In this document: in pieces, positions 8,731-17,201 of the stretch
Layout of the letters: each line of letters begins with the position of its first letter
Numbering within the stretch: position 1 is the stretch's first letter
DNA from: Rhizobium sp. L1K21
GTDB lineage: Bacteria; Pseudomonadota; Alphaproteobacteria; Rhizobiales; Rhizobiaceae
Direction: 5' to 3'
NCBI RefSeq assembly: GCF_024055895.1
Contig: NZ_JAMXLE010000003.1
Location: 62,001-126,000 of the forward strand
DNA: 64,000 nucleotides
Notes under the pieces: model-generated
Seen by the model: the letters and a program-made list of their open reading frames with translations, nothing else
The model's database searches: none
What the model was told of the DNA's origin: nothing
Translations under genes and position numbers: made by a program

Positions 8731-10310
8731 TAGGCAATCACCTTCTCGAAATCGATTCCAAGATCGTCAAACATGCGGATGGCCGTGCCACGGCCGGCAC
8801 CGAATACGCCGCCGCCCGGATGCATGAAGGGACCGACAAGATAGAAGTCGTCTAGCCCGGGGACGGTGTATTGGCCCAGATCCGACGTAGGCCGATGGCC
8901 TCCGGTCTGGTACAAAAATGGCGCGCAGCCGTGCATGTCGCCCAAAACGAAGGAGTTGGGACTCGAACGCTCCATATCCAGTGGCGAATAATGGCTCGAC
9001 GCGATGATGTTGTCAGCGCCCAGGTTCGAGATAAAGGGATCATACTGGCGCAGGGTTTCTGCGGCGTATTCATCCTTGATCTCGTCCCAGTATTGAGCGC
9101 CTTTGCCCTTGATGTTGTACGGCGCCATTGTAATGGAGTGAAATATCCCTGCCCCCTCGGGTGCACGGGTCGGATCACCATGCGTTTCATCACCGCCACC
9201 AAGCAAGCGGCGCGGGCTGATCCGGCCGCGGCGCAGGTAGTCGAAATCGTCAAGCAGGCTTTCCAGATCCCTGTAAGGGAAATATTCCAGCATGGTCGCC
9301 GTCGTGATTTCCTCGCCCGCACGGTATTTTGTGCGCTCCTTCAAATCATAGTGGGACACGAATAGCGACTGCGTGGATGGGTTCACCTTGTTGGCTTTAG
9401 CCTGAACACTTTCGCTCACACCGTCAATAAACTTGGTCAGCACGCGCGGATGGATGGCACCGATCACCGCCCGCTTGCCGCGAATTTCTTCGCCCGTTGA
9501 CAATCGGACACCGACAGCCCTGCCGCATTCAACAAGGATCTTGTCTACCTCGCTGTCGCAGCGCACCTCGCCGCCATTATCTTCCAGGCAACGCACGAGC
9601 GCATCCGTTAGACCACCAGACCCGCCAACAGGCTGACTGACGCCAAAGGTATGGATAATTCCCGGCATCAGAAAGATACCCATTCCCGTACCCAGTTCAT
9701 CGGGCAGCTGCAGGTTTTCAGTAACGAGTTTGAGGAGATGAATCTTGACGCGATCGTCTTCGAAAAGATGATCGATAATGTCGAGGGATGAACGGTTCAT
9801 CGCGTCGAGAATTTCGCGGCCCTCGTCGGAACTGTCCAGCATGGCAAAGAAGGGGCCAAGCGGAATCGGTGGTGAGTAGAGCCCCGAGATGAACATCGGC
9901 ATCATCTGCACCGAGCGCTCCGCGAAACGCCGATATGTCTCGGCATCCTTGCGGGAGAACTTGGAGATTTCTTCGCAGGATTTATCGAGATCCTTGTAGG
10001 TAATCAGCGTCTCGTTGTCGGGAAAGATTGATGCGTATGGAACGTCGGAATAGCGATAGTTCAAACCGTATTTCGCCTTCAGCTCGAGCTCGTCTTCCGT
10101 CAGCATCGGATTACCCTGAATCATGATGTGGCAGGAAGAATGAAGATCGTGCCGGTAGCCGGGTGTATGTAACTCCAATGTTACCACCCCACCGCCTGGA
10201 TAGGGTTTACGCTCCAGAACGAGAACCTTGAGGCCGGCGCGCGCGAGATAACATGAGGCGGTCAGTCCATTATGGCCAGCGCCCATAACGACGATATCGT
10301 ATTCACTCAT
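8730..10310 (-). CDS. Phytoene-desaturase-like FAD/NAD(P) oxidoreductase
   Basis: 526 aa. N-terminal dinucleotide motif DIVVMGAGHNGLTASCYLARAG (residues 4-25, GxGxxG type) with the downstream ERKPYPGG, and a C-terminal FAD segment ending in HPGGGVFGAGRGTA, both typical of CrtI/PYROXD2-type enzymes. No carotenoid genes are present, so it is likely a catabolic dehydrogenase or isomerase. ATG 10310 is chosen for its GGAGGAACAA leader; an upstream in-frame codon lacks one. Operator-like site E starts 14 nt before the start codon. It is followed with a 1-nt overlap by a 77-aa protein gene. Confidence 0.83.
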   Translation of the reverse strand: MSEYDIVVMGAGHNGLTASCYLARAGLKVLVLERKPYPGGGVVTLELHTPGYRHDLHSSCHIMIQGNPMLTEDELELKAKYGLNYRYSDVPYASIFPDNETLITYKDLDKSCEEISKFSRKDAETYRRFAERSVQMMPMFISGLYSPPIPLGPFFAMLDSSDEGREILDAMNRSSLDIIDHLFEDDRVKIHLLKLVTENLQLPDELGTGMGIFLMPGIIHTFGVSQPVGGSGGLTDALVRCLEDNGGEVRCDSEVDKILVECGRAVGVRLSTGEEIRGKRAVIGAIHPRVLTKFIDGVSESVQAKANKVNPSTQSLFVSHYDLKERTKYRAGEEITTATMLEYFPYRDLESLLDDFDYLRRGRISPRRLLGGGDETHGDPTRAPEGAGIFHSITMAPYNIKGKGAQYWDEIKDEYAAETLRQYDPFISNLGADNIIASSHYSPLDMERSSPNSFVLGDMHGCAPFLYQTGGHRPTSDLGQYTVPGLDDFYLVGPFMHPGGGVFGAGRGTAIRMFDDLGIDFEKVIA

Positions 10311-10323
10311 TTGTTCCTCCAAC

Positions 10324-10347
10324 TTAATTGTTTGTACGTTCATACAG
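10324..10347 (-). promoter_or_regulatory. Operator-like site E (TTAATTGG family)
   Basis: Plus-strand 8-mers TTAATTGT, TTGTACGT, TCATACAG match site A position by position over most of the first 18 bases. It sits between the divergent FAD-oxidoreductase (start 10310) and SDR (start 10441) genes. Confidence 0.4.
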
Positions 10348-10440
10348 GAAGCATCTGCTGCAAGGAAAGTAGGCACAGAAATGTGCCTAATTTTCTTGTC
10401 GTCCAGATCGTCCTAAACACTATGAAAACGGAGGAAATTC

Positions 10441-11250
10441 ATGGCTTATACTGTTGATGGAAAAGTGGTTATCGTAACTGGCGGTGCCGGCGGAATTGGC
10501 TCGGAAGCCTGCCGGCTTTTTGCGGAAAACGGTGCCCGCGTCGTGGTGGCGGATATTGCCGCCGAGCGGGCCGCTGATCTGGCTGCTGAGTTGAGATCGG
10601 GTGGAGCGGAAGCCGTTCATGTCGGCGTGAATTTGGCCGACGAAACAAGCATCAAACATCTGTTTGAAACAACAATGGCAGAATACGGCACGCTCGATAT
10701 CATTGACAACAATGCTGCCCTTCTGAGCGCCGAAATGGCGAAGCGCGACGGCAATATTGAACATATGGCGACAGAAGATTGGGATGCGACATTTGCGGTC
10801 AACACGCGGGGCACAATGATTGCCTGCCGTGAAGCTTTAAAGATAATGGCGCCGAAGAAGTCGGGCGTCATTATCAATACGGCCTCCAACCTGGCGCTTC
10901 AGGGCAATGTTATTCAGGCTGCCTACTCAGCCTCCAAGGCCGCAGTCATTCAGATGACGCGCTCCATTGCAACGAGCCATGGCAAGCTTGGTATTCGCTG
11001 CAATGCAGTGCTGCCGGGTCTTACGGGAACACCCGCTGCCCTTGAACATCTGCCTCAGGAGCTGCGTGAAACTGTCGAGGAAGAAACGTTGACACCCTAT
11101 CTTGGTGCGCCTGTCGACATTGCACACCTGGTTATTTTTCTGGCCTCTGAGGAAGCCCGCTACATCAGCGGCCAGGCGTTTGCCGCAGATGGCGGAACAT
11201 CTGTTCACATACCGGGATTTGCAAGATTGCGCCGTTTCTTCAATGGCTAG
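10441..11250 (+). CDS. SDR family oxidoreductase
   Basis: 269 aa classical SDR: TGGAGGIG cofactor motif (about residues 12-19), DNNAALL in place of NNAG, catalytic INTASNLA Ser, and YSASK with Tyr and Lys. The C-terminus is YISGQAFAADGG. Strong start: CGGAGGAAATTC then ATG 10441. It is transcribed away from the FAD oxidoreductase and shares its intergenic control region, which carries site E. Likely a carbonyl/alcohol step of the same pathway. Confidence 0.87.
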   Translation: MAYTVDGKVVIVTGGAGGIGSEACRLFAENGARVVVADIAAERAADLAAELRSGGAEAVHVGVNLADETSIKHLFETTMAEYGTLDIIDNNAALLSAEMAKRDGNIEHMATEDWDATFAVNTRGTMIACREALKIMAPKKSGVIINTASNLALQGNVIQAAYSASKAAVIQMTRSIATSHGKLGIRCNAVLPGLTGTPAALEHLPQELRETVEEETLTPYLGAPVDIAHLVIFLASEEARYISGQAFAADGGTSVHIPGFARLRRFFNG

Positions 11251-11359
11251 CGGTTCAGCTTTTAGCTGAAGCGCTCAAGGCCACAAGCGTGGCCCGGTGC
11301 TCATGCGCCGCCTCCGTGGAGCATTGCGCAAAGCGCAATTGGCGTGAGCGAAAAAATGT

Positions 11360-11390
11360 AGACTGTTTCAGTCAAAAACTGAAACAGTCT
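11360..11390. terminator. 13-bp perfect stem-loop
   Basis: AGACTGTTTCAGT (11360-11372), loop CAAAA, ACTGAAACAGTCT (11378-11390). On the minus strand it is followed by ACATTTTTTC, so it can act as a second, downstream terminator for the minus-strand importer operon. On the plus strand no T-tract follows. Confidence 0.6.
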
Positions 11391-11433
11391 AAGAGACGTT
11401 CTTTTCAGAGCATCGACGGACTGGAACAGAAAT

Positions 11434-11451
11434 GGGGGCCTTGTGGCCCCC
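11434..11451 (-). terminator. Terminator-like hairpin after the substrate-binding protein gene
   Basis: GGGGGCC and GGCCCCC (11434-11440, 11445-11451) with a 4-nt loop, 29 nt past the stop of the minus-strand binding-protein gene. The following minus-strand bases are ATTTCTGTT, a weak U-tract. Confidence 0.55.
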
Positions 11452-11479
11452 AAAATCATTTTCCCGCCAGTTTTTTCTC

Positions 11480-12442
11480 TCACTGACGCGGAGCGCCGCT
11501 CCAGAGATACTCGTCGGCGCTTGGCGCGCGAGCGATGAAACCGTATTTGAAGAGCGAAGCATTCTCCACATCCCAGGCCTGGGAATTAAAGCCTGCCTGA
11601 AAGGGTGAGATGACCCGGGATTTGAGATATTCCGGCGGCAGCTTCGTCTGGGCCATGTCGATAGCGCGGACGGCATCGGGATTGGCGTTGGCATAGTCAT
11701 ATGCTTCCTCCATCGCCGCGATGAATTTGCCGAGCGTCTCGGCGTTGGCCTCAGCCCACTCCCTGTTGGACGCAAAAATGACAGACGGGAAACCAAGTGT
11801 TGCATTATTGGCAACCTCCTTCAATTCCCGGTTTCCGGACTGAATTGCAGTGTCATAGAAAAGTCCGATCGGCATACCTGCATCAACCGAGCCGCTTTCG
11901 ATGGCGGATAAAACACCTGGAAACGGCAGGTTGACGAGCTCCACGTCATCCCGTGTCATTCCCTCTGCTTCGAGCGTGCGCAGCAGTGCTGCCCCTTGCG
12001 GGCTGGCAATACCGGGGAGCCCGATTTTCTTGCCCTTCAGATCCGCAATCGTCTTGATATCACTGGCCTGCGGGACGATAAGCCCAAAGGTTGGAATTTC
12101 GTTCTGATCTTGGGCGTTCAGCACGGCAACAACCGGCAATCCGTTGGCAACAGCCGCAGTCAGCGGAACAGCGCCAGTCATCGCAACGTCCTTCTGACCG
12201 GACATCAACTGAGCCAGCGCGCCATCCGGCGATGCACCGACTTCAATTTCTACCTTAACGCCGTGTTTGGCAAAAAGCCCCTGTTCCTCTGCAATGAACA
12301 GGCCTTCGAACTGACCGACGGGTGAACGTTCAACCCGAACGACAGGCAAATCATCTGCGCTGGCTCCTCCTGCAAGCGAAAGTGTTGCAACGCCTGCCAT
12401 GACCATCGCCTGGACGATGCCTCTAACTCCTGAAAATCTCAT
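11480..12442 (-). CDS. ABC transporter substrate-binding protein (SsuA/TauA/NMT1-like)
   Basis: 320 aa with a Sec signal peptide (hydrophobic stretch to about residue 29, cleavage near GGASA-DD). The mature part is the NMT1/SsuA periplasmic fold: EGLFIAEEQGLFAKHGVKVEIE, then KKIGLPGIASPQGAALLRTLEAEGMTRDDVE. Such proteins bind sulfonates, nitrate, pyrimidines or aromatic acids. Start ATG 12442 follows GGAGAACA. It is last in a minus-strand operon permease-permease-ATPase-binding protein, followed by two terminator hairpins. Within a catabolic island its ligand is probably the growth substrate or an early intermediate. Confidence 0.88.
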   Translation of the reverse strand: MRFSGVRGIVQAMVMAGVATLSLAGGASADDLPVVRVERSPVGQFEGLFIAEEQGLFAKHGVKVEIEVGASPDGALAQLMSGQKDVAMTGAVPLTAAVANGLPVVAVLNAQDQNEIPTFGLIVPQASDIKTIADLKGKKIGLPGIASPQGAALLRTLEAEGMTRDDVELVNLPFPGVLSAIESGSVDAGMPIGLFYDTAIQSGNRELKEVANNATLGFPSVIFASNREWAEANAETLGKFIAAMEEAYDYANANPDAVRAIDMAQTKLPPEYLKSRVISPFQAGFNSQAWDVENASLFKYGFIARAPSADEYLWSGAPRQ

Positions 12443-12490
12443 TGTTCTCCTCCAACAATTCAGGCCAACTGACCGTTTCGAGATTGGTTG

Positions 12491-13312
12491 TTAATCCCGG
12501 ACCCGCATGATCTCGCTCAAAACGCGGTTTCGGTATTCTACAAAACGAGGATCGGATTTCGTCTTGATCTGATCCCGGTTCATTCCAAGGTCGACATCAA
12601 CATTGTCAACAACACTGGCTGGCTTGCCGGCAAGCACGACGACGCGGTCGGCGAGGTACACGGCTTCATCGATATCATGCGTGACGACAATGACGCTGAT
12701 TTTCAAACGGGAACGGAGATCCAGAACAAGGTCTTCGAGGCCGAGCCTGGTCTGTGCATCGAGCGAGCCGAAAGGCTCGTCCATGAGAAGGATATGGGCG
12801 TCGTAGGCGAGCGCTCGAGCTATCGCCACACGCTGCTGCATGCCACCTGAAAGCTCCCAAGGGTATTTTTGCCCCGCGTCGCTGAGACCGACGGTGTCAA
12901 GGCATTCCTGTGCGCGTTGCTCGCGTTCGGCTTTGCCTATGCCACGTCCTTGCAACGGAAAGGCCACATTTTCAAGTGTGCGCATCCAGGGCATCAGCGA
13001 GCCGCGATAGTCCTGAAAGACAATGCCGATCTCTTCGAGCGGTTGGGTGATGACCTTGCCGCCCACTGAAACGCTACCACTCGTCGGCGGCATCAAGCCT
13101 GAGAGAGATCGAAGAAGCGTGGTCTTGCCGACGCCGGACGGCCCAACGATGCAAATGATCTCACCCGGGTCGACATGCATGTTGAGGCCGGAAATTACCT
13201 CAATTGATCCATAGGACTTGGACAGGTCCCGGACCACCATTGGCGGCGCCTTCGACGCCACTCCATCGCCGTTTTCATGCGTTTTGACAGTTTGAAGCTT
13301 TGGTCTAATCAT
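12491..13312 (-). CDS. ABC transporter ATP-binding protein (SsuB/TauB-like)
   Basis: 273 aa from ATG 13312. Walker A GPSGVGKTT, Q-loop VFQDYRG, signature LSGGMQQRV, Walker B ILLMDEPFGSLD and H-loop THDIDEAV are all intact. It energises import from the cytosolic face. An ATG at 13318 is also in frame, but GCGAGA is better spaced for 13312; either way the start overlaps the end of the upstream permease, which implies coupled translation. Confidence 0.9.
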   Translation of the reverse strand: MIRPKLQTVKTHENGDGVASKAPPMVVRDLSKSYGSIEVISGLNMHVDPGEIICIVGPSGVGKTTLLRSLSGLMPPTSGSVSVGGKVITQPLEEIGIVFQDYRGSLMPWMRTLENVAFPLQGRGIGKAEREQRAQECLDTVGLSDAGQKYPWELSGGMQQRVAIARALAYDAHILLMDEPFGSLDAQTRLGLEDLVLDLRSRLKISVIVVTHDIDEAVYLADRVVVLAGKPASVVDNVDVDLGMNRDQIKTKSDPRFVEYRNRVLSEIMRVRD

Positions 13313-14108
13313 TTGCATTCTCGCTTTGGAAATACCAGGACAGCGCAAAGGCCTCGATCTTCACAAAGATGGCGCTCAAGAGGTAACCGAGGAATCCGAT
13401 CAGGACGGTGCCTGCCCAGGTTTCCGTCATTGCGAAACGCTGCTTGTTTTCATTGATGTAAAAGCCGAGACCTTCCGAGGCTCCAAAAAACTCGCCAATG
13501 ACCATGAGCACCAGCGCCACGGCCACGGCAATGCGGATCCCCGCCATGATCTGCGGCAGGGCCGCCATCAGCAAAACCCTTCGGAAATAGAGACTATAGG
13601 GGATCTTGAAGGCTGATGCCGTGTCGCGCAATTGCGGGGTCATGCCTCTGACGCCATCGATTGTATTCAAAAGGATGGGCCAGAAGCATGTCAGCGCTAT
13701 TATGAAAATCTTCGGCGCGGCGTCTGTCCCCAGGGCGACGATAACCAGCGGCACAATGGCGGCTGGCGGCACCGAGCGAAGAAAGTTGAGCATCGGCATC
13801 AGCGCATCGCGGAGCTGACCGAACTCGCCGATCAGGAGGCCAAATGCGACACCAAGCACGATGGAGATCACAAGGCCGGCAGCCATGTTGGCGAGACTGA
13901 TCCACATGTACGAAAGCAGTGGGCCTTCGGTAAGATCGCGCCAAAGCACGGCAAGAATGGTTTCAAGACTTGGAAAATAGAAAGACTTTGAACCGGCAGA
14001 CAGAAACCACCAGGCAAGGATGCAGATGATCGGGAGCCACCAGGCCTGAATCAGGGACAAGCCCGGACTTGCACGCCAAAGTCTCTTCCTGTTGCTATCG
14101 GCAGTCAT
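13305..14108 (-). CDS. ABC transporter permease (SsuC/TauC-like)
   Basis: 267 aa, about six membrane helices. The EAA-type cytoplasmic loop is at RDTASAFKIPYSLYFRRVLL, followed by ALPQIMAGIRIAVAVAL. Start ATG 14108 overlaps the preceding permease stop by one base (TGATG) and has AGGAGGA upstream; the longer open frame lies over the other permease and is not used. Forms the membrane channel with the second permease. Confidence 0.88.
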   Translation of the reverse strand: MTADSNRKRLWRASPGLSLIQAWWLPIICILAWWFLSAGSKSFYFPSLETILAVLWRDLTEGPLLSYMWISLANMAAGLVISIVLGVAFGLLIGEFGQLRDALMPMLNFLRSVPPAAIVPLVIVALGTDAAPKIFIIALTCFWPILLNTIDGVRGMTPQLRDTASAFKIPYSLYFRRVLLMAALPQIMAGIRIAVAVALVLMVIGEFFGASEGLGFYINENKQRFAMTETWAGTVLIGFLGYLLSAIFVKIEAFALSWYFQSENAND

Positions 14109-14860
14109 CAACGCGTCCTCCTGGCCCATGGAAGCATTCGCTCTTCCGCAATCTCCCAAAGCGTCGTCAGGATCACCCCGAGAAAACCGGCATAAATGAC
14201 ATAGGCAAACGCCAGCGCGACTTCATCGTTGATGCTCGCCACGCTTATCTGCCGCCCCACGCCGGGAACCGGCATGATGACTTCTGTGCCCACGGCAACA
14301 AGAATGGAGACAGTTGCGGCAATGCGAATTCCTGTGGCGATGTATGGCAATGCAGAAGGCAGCAGCACACGGAAGAAGCGCAGGTGATGTGGTATGCGGA
14401 AACTGCGCACCGTATCAACGATCACCGGCTCCTGCCGCCGCACGCCATAGATGGTCTGCAACAGGATCGGAAAAAAGCAGGCGATGGCAATCGTTACAAT
14501 TTTCATGGCGGAGTTTGCGCCAATCAACAGAACAAAGATTGGCAACAGAGCGACGACGGGAAAAGCGCGCCCAAAATCAAGCAAGGTTCGCGTGGCAATC
14601 TCCACCGCACGCAGCGAGCCGATGAGCAGACCAAGAGGAACGGCCAGCACGGCTGCAAAGAAGATGCCCATCAACGCATCGGACAGCGTACTCCAGATGG
14701 CCGGCAGAAATTCAGGGCGAGCCCAGGCCGCAATAAATTGGTAGGCGACATCCGTCATGGGTGGAATGACGTCGCGATTGAAGACGTTGAAGTGGTTTCC
14801 GGCAAACCAACCGAGCAACACGATCACGACAACAAAGACCTGCCAAAGCAGCTTGCTCAC
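14108..14860 (-). CDS. ABC transporter permease (SsuC/TauC-like)
   Basis: 250 aa inner-membrane protein with an N-terminal anchor (LLWQVFVVVIVLLGWFAG) and the EAA loop VDTVRSFRIPHHLRFFRVLLP. First gene of the importer operon. Two different permeases imply a heterodimeric channel, less common in the SsuABC family, where one permease usually forms a homodimer. Operator-like site B lies 22 nt upstream of its start codon. Confidence 0.87.
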   Translation of the reverse strand: MSKLLWQVFVVVIVLLGWFAGNHFNVFNRDVIPPMTDVAYQFIAAWARPEFLPAIWSTLSDALMGIFFAAVLAVPLGLLIGSLRAVEIATRTLLDFGRAFPVVALLPIFVLLIGANSAMKIVTIAIACFFPILLQTIYGVRRQEPVIVDTVRSFRIPHHLRFFRVLLPSALPYIATGIRIAATVSILVAVGTEVIMPVPGVGRQISVASINDEVALAFAYVIYAGFLGVILTTLWEIAEERMLPWARRTR

Positions 14861-14881
14861 CGCGCTTTCCCTCCCTTATTA

Positions 14882-14905
14882 TTTATTGGTCAACCAACCA
14901 ATTAA
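14882..14905 (-). promoter_or_regulatory. Operator-like site B (TTAATTGG family)
   Basis: TTTATTGG (14882-14889), TCAACCAA, CCAATTAA (14898-14905): outer 8-mers are inverted repeats with one mismatch around an 8-nt spacer. It lies directly upstream of the four-gene importer operon. It is the most symmetric of the 8-nt-spacer copies. Confidence 0.5.
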
Positions 14906-14965
14906 TGTAACTTAACCGCGTCTTGCCGGTGAAAGTCAAATGATTTTTACATGTTCATGCCAGTT

Positions 14966-15757
14966 TCAATGCGTTTTTAGCGCCGTGGCAATAACGCCCC
15001 AGGCTTTCTCACCGCTCTGCCGCTGAAATCGCTCCGCTTCCGGCGGCACGTATGCTGCGATCGCTGTTCGGTAACTTGGTCGAGCTTTCATCCGGTCGAG
15101 CCACTGACCGACTCTTGGCCATTTGGCCCAAAGGCCTTCAAAAGCGAGGCGATGAAGGCGATCGATATAAGCGGTCAAGGCTGTGTCGGCCATGCCATAC
15201 GCTGGTCCGTTCAGATAGGGTCCATGAGACAGTTCCCTATCCATGTCCTCAAAGACGCGGCTGAATGTGCGAATTGCACCGCCGACAAAAACGGACTCCG
15301 GACCGCGCGCCATCAACTCCCGTCTCTTGGCTTCAATCTGGGGGTTGGGTGTGGAGGCAAGCCACCGTTCGATTTCATCGGCACTGCGCCGGGCCAGTTC
15401 GCCATCACGTATGTAACTCGCAAAGCTCAGGGAATTGACCGCTTCGTGTATTTTGATGCAACGCACAAGCCAAATTCGCGCTTTGGCAGCGGCCTTGGAA
15501 TCATCCGGCATCAACTTGGGCTTGTCGGACAGTCCATCGAGATACTCGATGATGACGCTGGATTCGCGCAGCACAAAATCGTCATGTACCAACGTGGGAA
15601 CCTCGCCCTCGGGATTGAGCACGAGGTATTCAGGTGCGAACTGCTCGGCCTTTTTCAGGTCGACAATATTGCTTTTCCAATCCAGTCCCTTCTCCGCCAG
15701 CGCGAGACGGACCTTCTGGCTGCAAACCGAATTGTCTCCGTGGTAAAGCGTCAGCAC
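14966..15757 (-). CDS. Glutathione S-transferase family protein
   Basis: 263 aa. Thioredoxin-like N-terminal domain with NSVCSQKVRLALAEKG near the N-terminus, cis-Pro segment GEVPTLV and the glutathione-binding ESSVIIEYL; all-helical C-terminal domain. Length and the pattern around E-Q-F-A-P-E-Y resemble the LigE/LigF/maleylpyruvate-isomerase-like branches, so ether cleavage, isomerisation or dehalogenation with glutathione are options. The start is GTG 15757 with AAGGG 9 nt upstream; the nearby ATG at 15762 is out of frame. It follows the NmrA-like gene after 12 nt. Confidence 0.82.
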   Translation of the reverse strand: MLTLYHGDNSVCSQKVRLALAEKGLDWKSNIVDLKKAEQFAPEYLVLNPEGEVPTLVHDDFVLRESSVIIEYLDGLSDKPKLMPDDSKAAAKARIWLVRCIKIHEAVNSLSFASYIRDGELARRSADEIERWLASTPNPQIEAKRRELMARGPESVFVGGAIRTFSRVFEDMDRELSHGPYLNGPAYGMADTALTAYIDRLHRLAFEGLWAKWPRVGQWLDRMKARPSYRTAIAAYVPPEAERFQRQSGEKAWGVIATALKTH

Positions 15758-15769
15758 CGCATTTTGCCC

Positions 15770-16378
15770 TTAGTAGCCGATGGTGAAACGTTCGTTGACA
15801 TGTTTGGGCGTCTCCACCTCGTCGGCCACAACGATGGCAAAATCCTCAAAGGAAATCGAGGTCGGCTGGCCGTCAACCATCAGCATGTCATCCTTGCCGT
15901 AGCGGAACTTGCCGGTGCGCTCGCCGGGAACGAACATGCGCGGTGGGCAAATGAACGTCCAGCTGATGCCCTTTGATGCTTTCAACAGTTCGAGCATGTA
16001 AACGCCGCGCTCGGAGTTCGGCTTGGCCGGCGCGGGAAAGCCTGGCTGATCAACCTCGGCAACGCCATCGGGATGCTTCAGGCCACCCGCTCCGCCGACA
16101 ACGACATAGCGGCCAACGCCCGATTTCAGAACAGCCGAAACAAGGATATCAGGATCCAGATCAACGAACCGAACGGAGGAAACAACAGCATCATGACCGG
16201 CCACAGCCTCTGTTATGTCTTCACCGTTCCCGGAAAGGGCCCGCGGCTTGACCTGATCACTCTCCGAAAGGCTTGAAACATCGCGCGCCATTGCCGTTAC
16301 CACATGTCCCCGACTGACAAGCTCGCTCAGGATGCGCGAACCGGCTTTGCCGGTTGCGCCAATCAATGCAACTTTCAT
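15770..16378 (-). CDS. NAD(P)-binding NmrA/SDR-a5-like protein
   Basis: 202 aa Rossmann protein with GATGKAGSRI at residues 8-17, no classical YxxxK pair, as in atypical SDRs such as YwnB and NAD(P)H-binding flavin-reductase-like proteins. Good leader GAGGAGGGAAT before ATG 16378. First gene of the two-gene operon with the GST; site C lies 137 nt upstream. It may be a redox sensor or a reductase; the sequence does not decide. Confidence 0.78.
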   Translation of the reverse strand: MKVALIGATGKAGSRILSELVSRGHVVTAMARDVSSLSESDQVKPRALSGNGEDITEAVAGHDAVVSSVRFVDLDPDILVSAVLKSGVGRYVVVGGAGGLKHPDGVAEVDQPGFPAPAKPNSERGVYMLELLKASKGISWTFICPPRMFVPGERTGKFRYGKDDMLMVDGQPTSISFEDFAIVVADEVETPKHVNERFTIGY

Positions 16379-16514
16379 ATTCCCTCCTCTATCGATCAGT
16401 TTACGGAGTAGCGCATTACATGTTGTCGGTTCGCCGCCTGCCCATGTCCGCGAAAAGCTTGACGCTCAACCGGCACACTTCCGACGCTGCTGCATCTCCC
16501 GCTCTGTTGCTTTG

Positions 16515-16538
16515 TTAATTATACGACCAACCAATAAA
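16515..16538 (-). promoter_or_regulatory. Operator-like site C (TTAATTGG family)
   Basis: TTAATTAT, ACGACCAA, CCAATAAA on the plus strand; it shares ACCAACCAAT and flanking A/T with site B in the same register. Located in the 204-nt gap upstream of the NmrA-like/GST operon and just after the VOC gene. Confidence 0.45.
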
Positions 16539-16582
16539 TTTGCAAGCGGCCATTGCTGCGGCGACATGCACGCTGTATGCAC

Positions 16583-17059
16583 TCAGCTTGAAAAATCCGA
16601 GCGGCGGACAATTTCGACCAGCGTGTCAGACACATCAAGGAAGAAGAATGCGGCGGCAGGAGGCTTGTCAGGTGTCAGCCGCGGGTCGTCTTCGGCAGCC
16701 ATCGGCCTGCCGTGACCGCGCATGATGCCGACAATACGCACGCCGCGGGCATGCAATTGCTCCAGGGCGGCTTGCACATCATCGACAGCAAAGCAGATAT
16801 GCTTCGTCCCTTGTGTTTCAAGGTCTGTATTCGGTTTCAAGCGGCTGGTTGGAGCCGGGCTGGATCCCTCTATTTCGAAGAACTCGATCCGAAATCCATC
16901 GCGCTTGATAAAGGCGATTTTTGCCTTGATCGGCGCAATCTCTATCCGGAAATCCACTTCGAAGCCGAAGATATCACACCAGAAATCAATGGCTTCTTCG
17001 AGGTTGCGAACACTGATGCCTACGTGATGAACCGTCATGTCACTCAAAGCCTGGCTCAT
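16583..17059 (-). CDS. VOC family protein (glyoxalase/extradiol-dioxygenase fold)
   Basis: 158 aa with two beta-alpha-beta-beta-beta modules. Candidate metal ligands are His in VHHVGISVRN, Glu in RIEFFEIEG, His in TKHICFAVDD and Glu in TLVEIV, the usual H-E-H-E set. Members include glyoxalases, methylmalonyl-CoA epimerases and ring-cleavage dioxygenases. ATG 17059 has GGGAGGA 5 nt upstream; a longer frame reaches 17155 but lacks a leader and would overlap site D. Stands alone on the minus strand, divergent from the LigAB-like operon. Confidence 0.82.
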   Translation of the reverse strand: MSQALSDMTVHHVGISVRNLEEAIDFWCDIFGFEVDFRIEIAPIKAKIAFIKRDGFRIEFFEIEGSSPAPTSRLKPNTDLETQGTKHICFAVDDVQAALEQLHARGVRIVGIMRGHGRPMAAEDDPRLTPDKPPAAAFFFLDVSDTLVEIVRRSDFSS

Positions 17060-17139
17060 GAATTCCTCCCAGTCCCAACGTCCAGGTACAGCGACCCGAT
17101 CGCCAAATCCCATAGACTGAATCGTCTTCATTGACAATA

Positions 17140-17160
17140 TTGATTGGTTGCCCAATTAAT
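17140..17160. promoter_or_regulatory. Operator-like site D (TTAATTGG family)
   Basis: TTGATTGG and CCAATTAA surround TTGC: an 8-bp inverted repeat with one mismatch and a 4-nt spacer (arms at 17140-17147 and 17152-17159). It lies between the VOC gene (start 17059) and the NTF2/LigAB-like operon (start 17202), well placed to control both. The spacer is shorter than in sites A, B, C and E. Confidence 0.5.
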
Positions 17161-17201
17161 AAAGGGAGAATCATACATGCTTGTCGTCGGGAGGACGAGG
17201 A

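Larger units (their letters stand above)
11251..11479. other. Intergenic region between convergent SDR and importer operon
   Basis: 229 nt without a supported gene. It holds a short hairpin next to the SDR stop (TTCAGCT 11254-11260, AGCTGAA 11264-11270) and the two larger hairpins listed separately. Short open frames here have no coding signs. Confidence 0.6.
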
